64,000 nucleotides of DNA from Treponema sp. (GCA_024400955.1 JAKSLY010000010.1:1-64000); one strand, 5' to 3'. Numbered from the stretch's first letter, positions 8,707 to 17,412 are shown. Made by a program: numbers and translations. Notes: generated by a model not told the origin, from the sequence alone.

Positions 8707-8723
8707 TATGGAATAATTCCATA
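8707..8723. promoter_or_regulatory. Perfect 17-bp inverted repeat, candidate operator
   Basis: TATGGAATAATTCCATA: 8-bp arms around one base, about 107 bp before the formamidase start, in a 165-bp intergenic gap. The symmetry suits a dimeric regulator. No second copy was noticed in the window. Confidence 0.45.
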
Positions 8724-8781
8724 ACGCAGGAAGATTTAGTGGGGGAAAATGTACGCACAAGACAAGAATTGTTTTGTATCA

Positions 8782-8826
8782 GGCATTTCATAATCCTGAG
8801 ATGTCCATATCTTTTTTTACGAGGTG
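8782..8826 (+). promoter_or_regulatory. Leader hairpin and U-tract before the formamidase SD
   Basis: GGCATTTC (8782-8789) pairs with GAGATGTCC (8798-8806) with one bulge. Seven T follow at 8812-8818 and the SD GAGGTG at 8821-8826. It is a weaker example of the hairpin/U-tract/SD arrangement. Confidence 0.4.
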
Positions 8827-8830
8827 CATT

Positions 8831-9766
8831 ATGAGAGAATTCAGACAGCCAGAAAACAAATACGAATTTGTATTCAGTCATTATTCAAAACCAATTGCAA
8901 CAATCAAACCAGGTGAAGAAGTTGCGATCTACACTGAAGATGCCTTTTCGGGAAGACTTACAGGACCTGAAGTTCCTAGTTCAATTCTTTTTAAAAATGG
9001 CTATATGAATCCGCAGACAGGACCTTTCTACATTGAAGGTGCAGAACCTGGAGATACTCTTGTTGTTGAAATTCTCGACATTCAGCCTGCAACAGGATAT
9101 GCCGGTAGTGCCCTCATTCCAGGATTTGGTGGAGTTGTTGCGACATCTTCTACTCCAATGCTCAACGACAGTCTTCCTGAAAAAGCCTGGCTCTACAAAT
9201 ATGATGAGTCAACAAAAAAGTTCACATCTACAACAGATCCTGCATTAAGTTTTGACTACAAGCCATTCTACGGAACAATGACTACTGCACCTGAACTTGA
9301 AGCCATAAGCACAGCAACACCTTTCAGCCAGGGCGGCAACATGGACTGCCGCGATACCTGTATCGGTAACAAGGTAATGCTTCCGGTTGCTGTTGAAGGA
9401 GCATACTTCTTCCTTGGAGACTGTCACGGAACACAGGGAGACGGAGAACTTTGTGGTACTGCTCTTGAAATGCCGGCAAAGGGAATCCTTAAATTCTCTA
9501 TCATCAAAGGAAAAAAGCTTCATAATGTACGCATTGAAAATGATGAATACATCATGTGTGTTGGTACGGCAAAGCCTATGGAAGATGCTGCCCGTATGGC
9601 TTATGTTGACCTTATTGAGTGGATGGGAGAATACGGATGGGATAAACTTGATGCCTTCGAATGTCTTACACAAGCAGGCGAGATGTATGTCGGCAACATG
9701 GTTGATACCTTCTATTCCCTTGTTGGAAAAATCAAGAAAGAAATTGTCATGAGAAAATCTAAATAA
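8831..9766 (+). CDS. Acetamidase/formamidase family amidohydrolase
   Basis: A 311-residue enzyme of the FmdA/AmdA family (PF03069), which hydrolyses formamide or acetamide to ammonia and the acid. Family marks include the early G-P-F-Y-I-E-G-A-E-P-G-D-T-L segment, an internal F-G-G-x-x-x motif, and the metal-site motif G-D-C-H-G-T-Q-G-D-G-E, the counterpart of G-D-L-H-x-x-Q-G-D-G-E. No signal peptide. The start at 8831 follows GAGGTG. It heads the nitrogen block, with two nitrilase-type amidases and an amide/urea-type ABC transporter downstream, which supports a role in amide nitrogen salvage. The exact substrate is not determined. Confidence 0.85.
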   Translation: MREFRQPENKYEFVFSHYSKPIATIKPGEEVAIYTEDAFSGRLTGPEVPSSILFKNGYMNPQTGPFYIEGAEPGDTLVVEILDIQPATGYAGSALIPGFGGVVATSSTPMLNDSLPEKAWLYKYDESTKKFTSTTDPALSFDYKPFYGTMTTAPELEAISTATPFSQGGNMDCRDTCIGNKVMLPVAVEGAYFFLGDCHGTQGDGELCGTALEMPAKGILKFSIIKGKKLHNVRIENDEYIMCVGTAKPMEDAARMAYVDLIEWMGEYGWDKLDAFECLTQAGEMYVGNMVDTFYSLVGKIKKEIVMRKSK

Positions 9767-9881
9767 TCACAGCAGATGGATTGACACACATGGATGTCAG
9801 GCGGAGCAATAAGTGTTAACGCTTGAATTCCTATGTGTGCCATTTTGAATTCTGGATTCTAATTTTTTTATGGAGGAAAAT

Positions 9882-10793
9882 ATGAAAATAAAAATGGCAA
9901 CAGTCTGCATGAACGTGCAGATGGACAAAAAGGCAAACCTTGAAAAATACCTTAAGTACATTGACGAGGCTGCATCAAACGGGGCAAACCTGGTAGTATT
10001 CCCGGAACAAAGTCTTCAGGCATATCTTTCACTTGTCATCGGCATGGACTATTCAAAAACTCAATCTAATGATTTTGCCTATCAGTATAGAAATGCGGAG
10101 ACAGTTCCTGACGGACCTTCAGTTCAGGCTGTAATAAAAAAGGCCATGGAAAAGAAAATCTACGTTGTCTTTGGCATGACGGAAAAGGATTCCGAGACCA
10201 GCTACAAGCTTTACAACACGGCGGTTCTTGTTGGCCCAGACGGATATGTTGGAAAATACAGAAAGGTTCACCAGCCGGCAGACGAACTTCACGTTTACTA
10301 TGGTGGAGATGACTTTCCGGTTTTTGATACCGCCATTGGAAAAATAGGAATGCTCATCTGCTATGATAAATGGTTCCCTGAAAGCACACGTGAACTTGCC
10401 CTTAAGGGTGCCCAGATCATGATCCTGCCTACTGCAACGGCTTGGGATGACCCTGATGCAAAAGATTACGAAAATGACTATGCATACTATACCTATGCCA
10501 TAAACGACAGAATCCGCGCCCTGGAAAACCAGACATTCTTCATTTCGTCAAACCAGATTGGCCCAAGCGGAAAATCCGTCTACTTTGGATACAGCAGCAT
10601 TGTCACACCAGACGGAAAAATCGGGGCAACAACTGCCGACAAGGAAGGCCTTGCTTACTACACAACGGAAGATCTTGAGGAAGAAACTTATCTTGCAAAA
10701 AGCAAATTTGCAGGCTTGAGTTTCCTCAAGGACAGAAAACCTGGTGCATATAAAAATATTGCAGTGCCGGTTCCAAGTTCAAATTATTGCTAA
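9882..10793 (+). CDS. Nitrilase-superfamily amidase 1
   Basis: A 303-residue carbon-nitrogen hydrolase with the full catalytic triad: E42 in F-P-E-Q, K128 in Y-R-K-V-H and C160 in I-C-Y-D. Such enzymes hydrolyse amides, carbamoyl groups or nitriles, releasing ammonia. The start is ATG 9882 because GGAGG at 9872-9876 sits between it and an earlier in-frame ATG at 9870. Seven T (9863-9869) directly precede the SD. It closely resembles the next amidase, so the pair probably arose by tandem duplication. A strong terminator follows. The substrate is inferred only from context (amides). Confidence 0.85.
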   Translation: MKIKMATVCMNVQMDKKANLEKYLKYIDEAASNGANLVVFPEQSLQAYLSLVIGMDYSKTQSNDFAYQYRNAETVPDGPSVQAVIKKAMEKKIYVVFGMTEKDSETSYKLYNTAVLVGPDGYVGKYRKVHQPADELHVYYGGDDFPVFDTAIGKIGMLICYDKWFPESTRELALKGAQIMILPTATAWDDPDAKDYENDYAYYTYAINDRIRALENQTFFISSNQIGPSGKSVYFGYSSIVTPDGKIGATTADKEGLAYYTTEDLEEETYLAKSKFAGLSFLKDRKPGAYKNIAVPVPSSNYC

Positions 10794-10841
10794 ACAGATA
10801 GAACCATTAGCCGTAGTCCTCCTATTACGGAAATGAGTTTC

Positions 10842-10877
10842 AGGGCATGCACTTAAAATGTGCATGCCCTTTTTTTT
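10842..10877 (+). terminator. Intrinsic terminator after amidase 1
   Basis: A perfect 11-bp stem (10842-10852 with 10860-10870), 7-nt loop and a T8 run. It separates amidase 1 from amidase 2, which therefore needs its own promoter. Confidence 0.9.
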
Positions 10878-10931
10878 ACTCAGGATAAAATCGATTCAAT
10901 TCAGCAAGAGATGCGAAAAATTTCATGTACT

Positions 10932-10962
10932 TTGACAGAATACGAAATTTTTCCCTGATAAT
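10932..10962 (+). promoter_or_regulatory. Candidate sigma70 promoter for amidase 2
   Basis: TTGACA at 10932-10937 and GATAAT at 10957-10962 with a rather long 19-nt spacer (18 if TGATAA is used). It lies between the terminator and the amidase 2 start, leaving a leader of about 70 nt. Confidence 0.5.
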
Positions 10963-11039
10963 CTGAAATTTTTCCATACTGTACCACCACCTTAATTCTG
11001 TATTCTTTAGCCAGATTTTGAAACCGGAGGTAAATGGTT

Positions 11040-11933
11040 ATGCTAAAAATCGCAACAAGCTGTATGCACAGCGTTTATGACAAGACAGAGAACCTTAAGA
11101 AGTATCTTTCGTTTATCGATGAAGCAGCAGCAAATGGAGCAAACCTCGTTGTTTTCCCAGAACAGAGTCTCATGGGCTATCTTCAAAGCCTTGTGGCTAT
11201 GCCTTTCTCTGATCACGAATATCAGTACGAAAATGCGGAAGTTCTTCCTGATGGACCTTCCGTTCAGAAAATAATTGCCAAGGCAAAAGAAAAAAATGTA
11301 TATGTAATTTTCGGAATGACAGAACGCGATCCAATCCTTGATTACAAGCTCTACAACACTGCAGTTCTTGTCGGACCTGAAGGATACATCGGAAGATACA
11401 GAAAAGTTCATCTCCCTGGTGATGAAGTTCACATCTATTCACCTGGAACAGACTTCCCTGTATTTGAAACAAAAATCGGAAAGATCGGTATGCTCATCTG
11501 TTACGACAAGCAGTTCCCTGAAAGTGCCCGTGAACTTGCCCTTGGTGGAGCAGAAATCCTCGTAATGCCTACAGCATGGCCATTTGGAGATCCAAGTGAT
11601 GAACACAAGGCTGACGTTACAAAGGACCTGATGTATAAGATTTACGAAACCTACGACACTTCACGTGCCATGGAAAATCAGCTTCTCTTTGTTTCTTCAA
11701 ACCAGATTGGAAAAACAGGAGACATTGAATACATCGGCTACAGTACAATCACCGATCCATACGGAGAAAAACTCTGTACAACAGGATATAAGGAGGGAAT
11801 TGCTTATGCTGAACTTGACCTCAAGAAATCACTCTTTGACTACAAGACAGTTCAAATGCTTGGGCTTAACCTGATTTTCGACCGCAACACAGCAGCCTAC
11901 AAGCGTCTGAGGGATGGGGGCCAGTCTGAATGA
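11040..11933 (+). CDS. Nitrilase-superfamily amidase 2
   Basis: A 297-residue paralogue of the preceding amidase with the triad E41, K122 and C154 (I-C-Y-D-K-Q-F-P-E). Differences cluster in the region after the catalytic Cys, where substrate-binding loops lie, suggesting a different amide specificity. ATG 11040 is 9 nt after GGAGG (11026-11030); ATG 11034 is in frame but only 3 nt away. The stop overlaps the next start in ATGA, indicating translational coupling to the cytidylate-kinase-like gene. Likely an intracellular ammonia-releasing enzyme. Confidence 0.85.
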   Translation: MLKIATSCMHSVYDKTENLKKYLSFIDEAAANGANLVVFPEQSLMGYLQSLVAMPFSDHEYQYENAEVLPDGPSVQKIIAKAKEKNVYVIFGMTERDPILDYKLYNTAVLVGPEGYIGRYRKVHLPGDEVHIYSPGTDFPVFETKIGKIGMLICYDKQFPESARELALGGAEILVMPTAWPFGDPSDEHKADVTKDLMYKIYETYDTSRAMENQLLFVSSNQIGKTGDIEYIGYSTITDPYGEKLCTTGYKEGIAYAELDLKKSLFDYKTVQMLGLNLIFDRNTAAYKRLRDGGQSE

Positions 11934-12562
11934 AAAAAAGGTTTGCAATCACCATCGCCCGTACCTTGGGTAGTGATGGTGGTGAAATAGCACGCCGCGT
12001 TGCACAGAAGCTGAACATCAGGTTCATCGACAAGGAACTTCTGAGCATTGCATCAAGCGAAAGCGGAATAAGCGAAGCTCTTTTCAACGTAATGGACGAA
12101 AAGCTCAACCGCAAGATATTCCGCCAGAGTACTGCTGCTTACCGCGGTGAAGTTTATGATCCGGGTCATGAAGATTTTTTGTCAAACAAGAATCTTTTTG
12201 AATATCAGAGCAAGGCATTGCGCGACATTTACAATTCCGGTGAACCATTCATTGTAGTTGGCCGCGCAGGAAGCTTCATCCTGAATGAGTTCCCTAATGT
12301 TGTCAAGGTAAACGTAGTTGCTTCCGAGCAATACTGCATTGAGAACATCATGGACAGGAACTGCATTTCAGAAAGTGAAGCCAGAAAGCTCATAACAAAA
12401 ACAAACAAATACCGCTACGAGTTCTTCAAGTACTTTACTGGCGGTGAATGGGGAAACCCGCTGAACTACGACCTGTGTCTCAATTCTTCTTCACTGGGAA
12501 TTGAAAGCTGTGTCGATCTTATCGTGGAAACCGTCAAGGCAAAACTCGGCGATTTGGATTAA
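11930..12562 (+). CDS. Cytidylate-kinase-like protein
   Basis: A 210-residue protein of the cytidylate-kinase-like family (PF13189). The N-terminal nucleotide-binding loop reads A-R-T-L-G-S-D-G-G-E-I-A-R-R, the family variant that lacks the Lys of a classical P-loop, followed by F-I-D-K-E-L-L and V-V-G-R-A-G. True Cmk phosphorylates CMP, but many PF13189 members have no proven activity. It overlaps the amidase 2 stop by 4 nt and is followed 19 nt later by the urtA-like gene. A kinase-like protein coupled between an amidase and its likely transporter is unusual and suggests a regulatory or modifying role. Confidence 0.75.
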   Translation: MKKRFAITIARTLGSDGGEIARRVAQKLNIRFIDKELLSIASSESGISEALFNVMDEKLNRKIFRQSTAAYRGEVYDPGHEDFLSNKNLFEYQSKALRDIYNSGEPFIVVGRAGSFILNEFPNVVKVNVVASEQYCIENIMDRNCISESEARKLITKTNKYRYEFFKYFTGGEWGNPLNYDLCLNSSSLGIESCVDLIVETVKAKLGDLD

Positions 12563-12581
12563 AAAATTAGAGAGGTGGTTT

Positions 12582-13829
12582 ATGAAGATTTTTAGAAAGT
12601 TGGCAGTTATTGCAGCATGTGCAGCATTATTTGCATTCACAGGATGTGGAGAAAAGAAGGCTGCATCAGATGAAGTAAAGCTTGGTCTTTTGTGCGATAT
12701 TACAGGTGATCTTGCCATTAACGGTGCAATCACAAGTAACGCCATGAAGTTTGCAGTTGAAGAAATCAATGCAAACGGAGGAATCGATGGAAAGCAGATT
12801 AAGCTCATCGTTTATGATACCCAGAGTGACAACACAGTTTACCAGGACATGGCAAGAAAGCTCTGCCTTGAAGATAAGGTTTCTGCAGTATTTGGTGGAA
12901 TTACATCTGCATCACGTGAAGCTATCCGTCCAATTCTTGAAGAATACGAAATGCCTTACTTCTATGCACAGCAATATGAAGGCGGTGTTGCATCCCACTA
13001 CACATTCTGTACGGGATGTATTCCGGAAATGCAGATTGATCCTATTGTTGAATATCTCCTTAACGAAAAGCCTGGTGCAAGATGCTACATTTGGGCTGCT
13101 GACTACAACTTCGGTCAGATTACTTCTGAATGGATTGTTAAGTCTGTAAAGGATCACGGCGGATCAATCATCAATATTGAATTCGTTCCACTTGGAGTTT
13201 CACAGTTCAGTTCAACAATTGCTAACATTAACGCAGCAAAGCCTGATGTAGTATTCTCAATTGCTGCCGGTGCTGCTCAGATGTCATTCTACGAACAGTG
13301 GTCAAATGCTAAGTTTGCAGACATTCCACTTGTAACAACAACATCCGGATTGATGTGCGGTGAACACAAGATTTTCGAAGCTCCAGCACTTGCAAACCTT
13401 CATGTTGCTTCACCTTACTTCGAAGAACTCAATACACCTGAAGCTCAGGCATTCACAAAGAAGTTCCGTGAAAAGGTAAGCGCATCAGAAGTTCCTTATC
13501 TTGGTATGGACATTGAAACAGTTTATGACACAGTTTACCTGTACAAGAAGGCAGTTGAAAAGGCAGGTTCTACAGACGCAGAAGCAGTTATTGCAGCCCT
13601 TGAAACAGGAATCAGCGTGGACGGTCCTGCAGGAACTGTAACAATCAACGGAAAGGATCACCATGCAATCAAGAATTCAACAGCTGTAAGGATCGAAAAA
13701 GATCATTCTGTAACACAGATTGTTACAATGCCTAACGTTAAGTCTAACTTTATTGAAAGTCTTGGAATTGACCTTTCAAAGTCTGGCAAGGATTCTCCTA
13801 ACGTTCAGTACACACCTTCGGGAAACTGA
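12582..13829 (+). CDS. urtA: Urea/short-chain amide binding lipoprotein (UrtA/FmdD-like)
   Basis: A 415-residue periplasmic binding lipoprotein. The signal peptide ends in the lipobox F-T-G-C with C22. The mature part matches the UrtA/AmiC/FmdD subgroup (PF13433) rather than LivK: the early G-L-L-x-x-x-T-G-x-x-A-I motif and the S-A-S-R-E-A-I-R-P-I-L-E-E-Y and Y-x-Q-Q-Y-E-G stretch are diagnostic. It delivers urea, amides or branched amino acids to the UrtBCDE-type complex encoded next; the amidase neighbours favour amides. AGAGGTGG at 12571-12578 sets the start. A structured RNA separates it from urtB, which would keep the binding protein in excess. Confidence 0.8.
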   Translation: MKIFRKLAVIAACAALFAFTGCGEKKAASDEVKLGLLCDITGDLAINGAITSNAMKFAVEEINANGGIDGKQIKLIVYDTQSDNTVYQDMARKLCLEDKVSAVFGGITSASREAIRPILEEYEMPYFYAQQYEGGVASHYTFCTGCIPEMQIDPIVEYLLNEKPGARCYIWAADYNFGQITSEWIVKSVKDHGGSIINIEFVPLGVSQFSSTIANINAAKPDVVFSIAAGAAQMSFYEQWSNAKFADIPLVTTTSGLMCGEHKIFEAPALANLHVASPYFEELNTPEAQAFTKKFREKVSASEVPYLGMDIETVYDTVYLYKKAVEKAGSTDAEAVIAALETGISVDGPAGTVTINGKDHHAIKNSTAVRIEKDHSVTQIVTMPNVKSNFIESLGIDLSKSGKDSPNVQYTPSGN

Positions 13830-13860
13830 TGTTAGCTGAAAGGCCATACACGTAAACAAA

Positions 13861-14032
13861 AAGGAATGCTTTTATTCAGGGCATGAAAATATTCCTTCAC
13901 AAAAAAATTGCCCTGAACAAAAATCAATCCCTGAAGCAGTTGATTCCGGGATTGTCCAAAAGGACACAATGGCGTGTTGAATCAGACAAAGACTCCTGAC
14001 CCCGAGCCTAGATTCAACGCGCCTTTTTTTTT
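13861..14032 (+). promoter_or_regulatory. Structured leader with competing stems and terminator before urtB
   Basis: Several stems exclude one another. AAGGAAT 13861-13867 pairs with 13891-13897. TTCAGGGCA 13875-13883 pairs with 13909-13917, or its first seven bases with CCCTGAA 13929-13935. AATCAA 13922-13927 pairs with 13940-13945, while the overlapping CAATCCC 13925-13931 pairs with 13948-13954. A small TGTCC/GGACA hairpin (13953-13966) follows, then a 13-bp terminator stem (13971-13983 with 14011-14023) and nine T that touch the SD CGGAGG. It looks like an attenuator or riboswitch-like RNA. Confidence 0.6.
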
Positions 14033-14045
14033 CGGAGGTTCAATC

Positions 14046-14915
14046 ATGGACATTGTCATTTCATTTTTGTACCAGATTTTTGACAGCTTCAGCTTTTTGA
14101 TTTTAGCATCAATAGGCCTTGCTGTTATTTTTGGTATGATGAACATCATCAACATGGCCCACGGTGAATTCATAATGCTTGGAGCATACATATTCACCCT
14201 GTGCGCTACGCACAAGATTCCTTTTGTTTTAAGCGTAATAATTGCAGTTCTTGCCATTACAATTTTTGGAATTTTAATTCATAAACTCATTATTTCAAAA
14301 TTACATGCAAGACCCATGGACTCCATCGTTATTACATACGGATTAAGTCTTGCCATAAAACAGATAATACAGATCATTTTCGGTTCAACAATGCCTTCTG
14401 TTTCAATGCCACTTGGAGCAGTAACGATTGGGGAAAACGTTCTTTCCGTTTACCGCCTCGTTCTGGTTCTTATATCAGTAATCACACTCATTGCTTTCTA
14501 TATGTTCTTCAACTACACAAAGTTCGGACTGTATTCAAGGGCAACAATGCAGAATGCTGAAGTTGCAAAAGCCTTGGGAATCAATACAGGTTTTGAATAT
14601 TCCATGACATTTGCCATCGGTGCTGCCATTGCAGGTTTATGCGGCGCACTTTATGCACCAGTTATGGCTGTTACTCCGGTTCTTGGGGACAGCTTCATCA
14701 TCCAGGCCTTTACAACAGTAGTTGTAGGCGGAGGAAATCCTCTCATCGGTACTTTCCTTGCAGGTTCAGCACTTGGAATGATCAGCGGTATTGTTTCCCT
14801 TCAGGCCGGTCAGTTCATCGGAAAAATTGCAATGCTTGTTGCAGCCATCATCTGCATCCGTGCTCTTCCAGGCGGATTCTCCGGTCTTGTAGAAAAGATC
14901 CGTAAGGGGGTTTAA
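14046..14915 (+). CDS. urtB: ABC permease, UrtB/LivH type
   Basis: A 289-residue inner-membrane permease with about eight helices and the LivH/UrtB family motifs G-M-M-N-I-I-N-M-A-H-G-E near residue 35 and G-V-L-A-G-like A-I-A-G-L-C-G-A near residue 200. It forms the channel with the UrtC-type partner. ATG 14046 follows CGGAGG at 14033-14038; a longer in-frame start would run through the terminator hairpin. It is followed 2 nt later by urtC. Confidence 0.8.
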   Translation: MDIVISFLYQIFDSFSFLILASIGLAVIFGMMNIINMAHGEFIMLGAYIFTLCATHKIPFVLSVIIAVLAITIFGILIHKLIISKLHARPMDSIVITYGLSLAIKQIIQIIFGSTMPSVSMPLGAVTIGENVLSVYRLVLVLISVITLIAFYMFFNYTKFGLYSRATMQNAEVAKALGINTGFEYSMTFAIGAAIAGLCGALYAPVMAVTPVLGDSFIIQAFTTVVVGGGNPLIGTFLAGSALGMISGIVSLQAGQFIGKIAMLVAAIICIRALPGGFSGLVEKIRKGV

Positions 14916-14917
14916 TT

Positions 14918-15952
14918 ATGAACACAATTTCAGCAGGAAACAGATTCAACCTTTCAAAATTGTGCAACTCTGAAAACATTGCAGGAATTCTGCTCTTTGC
15001 ATTCTTCATGATTCTTCCTGCATTAACATCAGCATACAAGATTCAGGTTTACACATACTTCTTCAGCAGCATCCTTTTGTGCCTCAGCATCGTATTCATC
15101 TGGGGTTATTGTGGAACATTCAGCTTTGGCCAGGCAGCCTTCTACGGACTTGGCGCATACGGATATGCAATAATTTCCGGCAACATGGGAATTCATTCCT
15201 TAACTCCAATTGCTGCCCTTATTGCAATCTTCATCGTATGGCTCTTTGCCCTGATCCTCGGCTACTTCATGTTCTACGGCGGAGTAAACGACGTGTTTGT
15301 AGGTATCCTCACACAGTGCATTACCCTAGCCCTATCAACCTTCTTTGGCCAGACGGCAGGCCCTGAATGGCGCATCGGAAAAATTGCCCTGGGCGGATAC
15401 AATGGAATCAACAAGATTTCACCACTTTATTTTGGAAGCCTTAAGCTGAAGGGAATTCCCTTCTATTATTTCTGCACTTTAGTTGTTTTTGCAACTGTAC
15501 TGATTTTCAAGATTCTTGAACACAGAAAGTTCGGTTATTCGATGGTTGCAGTCAGGGAAAACCGCCAGCGCTCAAGCATGTTCGGCTACAACGTTCCAAG
15601 ACTCCAGATGTTCGTATTCAGCATCGGAGGAGCAATAGCAGCATTTGCAGGTGTCCTCTATGCCGCATGGGGAAGTTACGTTTCACCACAGTCCATGAGC
15701 ATCACTCAGGCAACACTCCCTGTTATCCTCGTAGCATCCGGAGGAAAAAAGAGTCCTGTTGCAGCCATGATTTTTGGATTCATATATTACTTTGCCAACA
15801 ACCTTTTGACAGGTTCCGGAAGCAGCTATTCACTGCTGATTCTTGGAATCGCACTTGTAGTCGTTGTTCTTTTTGTTCCGCAGGGACTTTTCAAAGCCAT
15901 GTTTGACTTCATAGACGGAAAGATTTGTAAGGAGGCACGCCATGGAAACTAG
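14918..15952 (+). CDS. urtC: ABC permease, UrtC/LivM type
   Basis: A 344-residue inner-membrane permease of the LivM/UrtC family. The motif W-G-Y-C-G-T-F-S-F-G-Q-A-A-F-Y-G-L-G-A-Y (about residues 64-85) is the family signature for the second permease subunit, and V-R-E-N-R-x-R-A-like residues mark the ATPase-coupling loop. About nine hydrophobic helices. The start is set by AAGGGGG just inside the end of urtB. It overlaps the ATPase gene urtD by 11 nt. Confidence 0.8.
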   Translation: MNTISAGNRFNLSKLCNSENIAGILLFAFFMILPALTSAYKIQVYTYFFSSILLCLSIVFIWGYCGTFSFGQAAFYGLGAYGYAIISGNMGIHSLTPIAALIAIFIVWLFALILGYFMFYGGVNDVFVGILTQCITLALSTFFGQTAGPEWRIGKIALGGYNGINKISPLYFGSLKLKGIPFYYFCTLVVFATVLIFKILEHRKFGYSMVAVRENRQRSSMFGYNVPRLQMFVFSIGGAIAAFAGVLYAAWGSYVSPQSMSITQATLPVILVASGGKKSPVAAMIFGFIYYFANNLLTGSGSSYSLLILGIALVVVVLFVPQGLFKAMFDFIDGKICKEARHGN

Positions 15953-16694
15953 GCCATCAGTTGAAACACCAGAATCTGAAAGACCTATCGTACTGGAAGT
16001 AAAGAACATAGCAAAAAGATTCGGCGGAATCACGGCCCTCACAGACTTTAATCTTACCGTAAGGCAGGGAGACATTCACTGCCTCATAGGACCAAATGGC
16101 GCCGGTAAAACTACAGTCCTCAAGATTATCATGGGACTTTATCCTCCGTCTGCAGGACGTGTTGAACTCAATGGACGCAACATTACAGGCATGAAGTCAC
16201 ATCAGGTCGTTTCAAACGGAATTGCCATAAAGATGCAGATTCCAGGCGTATATCCTGAACTGACTTTGCGCGAAAACATGATCATCGCTGCCCAGAACTT
16301 CATCCCGAGAAAGGACCTGGATGCAGAAATTGACAGGCTCATAAAGCTCGTTAAGATCGACAACCTTGGAAATCCGCTTGTAAAAAACCTTTCACACGGA
16401 CAGCAGCAGTGGCTTGAAATTGCAATGGCTCTTTCCAGCCATCCAAACATCCTGTTCCTTGATGAACCGGCAGCAGGCCTTGGTCCGGAAGAAACACAGT
16501 TTACTGCAGACCTCGTAAAGGATCTTAATGCTCAGGGAATGACCATCCTGTTCATTGAGCACGACATGAACTTTGTAAAGGCAATTGCAAAGCAGGTTAC
16601 AGTCCTTCACCACGGAAAGAAGTTTGCGGAAGGAACTCTTGATGACATTCTTTCAAATGAAGAAGTTGTCCAGATTTATCTTGGAAAGCAGTAA
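15942..16694 (+). CDS. urtD: ABC ATPase, UrtD/LivG type
   Basis: A 250-residue ATPase with Walker A G-P-N-G-A-G-K-T-T, signature L-S-H-G-Q-Q-Q-W-L-E, Walker B I-L-F-L-D-E-P-A-A-G-L and the switch His in I-E-H-D-M. The signature L-S-H-G-Q-Q-Q-W-L-E and D-E-P-A-A-G are typical of UrtD rather than LivG, supporting a urea/amide role. AAGGAGG precedes the ATG, which lies inside the end of urtC. Confidence 0.85.
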   Translation: METRPSVETPESERPIVLEVKNIAKRFGGITALTDFNLTVRQGDIHCLIGPNGAGKTTVLKIIMGLYPPSAGRVELNGRNITGMKSHQVVSNGIAIKMQIPGVYPELTLRENMIIAAQNFIPRKDLDAEIDRLIKLVKIDNLGNPLVKNLSHGQQQWLEIAMALSSHPNILFLDEPAAGLGPEETQFTADLVKDLNAQGMTILFIEHDMNFVKAIAKQVTVLHHGKKFAEGTLDDILSNEEVVQIYLGKQ

Positions 16695-16710
16695 AATTCA
16701 GGAGCTGAAT

Positions 16711-17412
16711 ATGATTGAAGTTAGAAACTTATCTTCAGGATATGGAAAAGTTCAGATATTGAACGATGTAAATCTCGGCATCTCGGAAGGAGAAATTGTT
16801 TCCGTCATCGGACGCAACGGCGTGGGTAAAAGCACCTTCTGCAAGACCCTCATCGGAATTCTTCCCGTAACGGCCGGAGAAATTCTCTTTAATAATGGAA
16901 AGAACATAACAAAAACAAGTGCCTATAAGCGTGCCCGTGCAGGAATTGCATACGTCCCACAGGGTCACGGCATTTTCCCAAACCTTACAGTTGCAGAAAA
17001 CCTTACCATCGGTGCGCTATGCAACCAGGCAGAAAAGGAAGAAGCCTACGACAGAATCTATACCTATTTCCCCCGCCTTGGAGAACGCCGCAACCAGATG
17101 GCAGGTACCATGTCCGGAGGTGAACAGGCAATGCTTTCCATTGGACGCGCACTTGTAAACAAACCAAAGATCATGATCCTGGATGAACCCAGCGAAGGCG
17201 TCCAGCCAAACATCGTAAACCGCATGGGCGAAATCGTGCAGAAGGTAAGTTCAGACCTTGGCCTTACAGTTCTCATGATTGAACAACATCTCGGATTGAT
17301 CCAGCAGGTAAGCCAGCGAGGATATGTCATGGACAAGGGCCACATCATTCAGCCTTTAACAAGGGAACAGATCAATGATGAGGCCTACGTAACCCAGTTC
17401 CTGTCGGTTTAA
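16711..17412 (+). CDS. urtE: ABC ATPase, UrtE/LivF type
   Basis: A 233-residue ATPase with Walker A G-R-N-G-V-G-K-S-T, signature M-S-G-G-E-Q-A-M-L, Walker B I-M-I-L-D-E-P-S-E-G-V and switch His in I-E-Q-H-L. The V-G-K-S-T form of Walker A and D-E-P-S-E-G-V-Q-P are usual for UrtE. The start at ATG 16711 follows AGGAG (16700-16704); the frame is open upstream into urtD but without a ribosome site. It is the last gene of the transporter operon and pairs with UrtD to energise UrtBC. Confidence 0.85.
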   Translation: MIEVRNLSSGYGKVQILNDVNLGISEGEIVSVIGRNGVGKSTFCKTLIGILPVTAGEILFNNGKNITKTSAYKRARAGIAYVPQGHGIFPNLTVAENLTIGALCNQAEKEEAYDRIYTYFPRLGERRNQMAGTMSGGEQAMLSIGRALVNKPKIMILDEPSEGVQPNIVNRMGEIVQKVSSDLGLTVLMIEQHLGLIQQVSQRGYVMDKGHIIQPLTREQINDEAYVTQFLSV

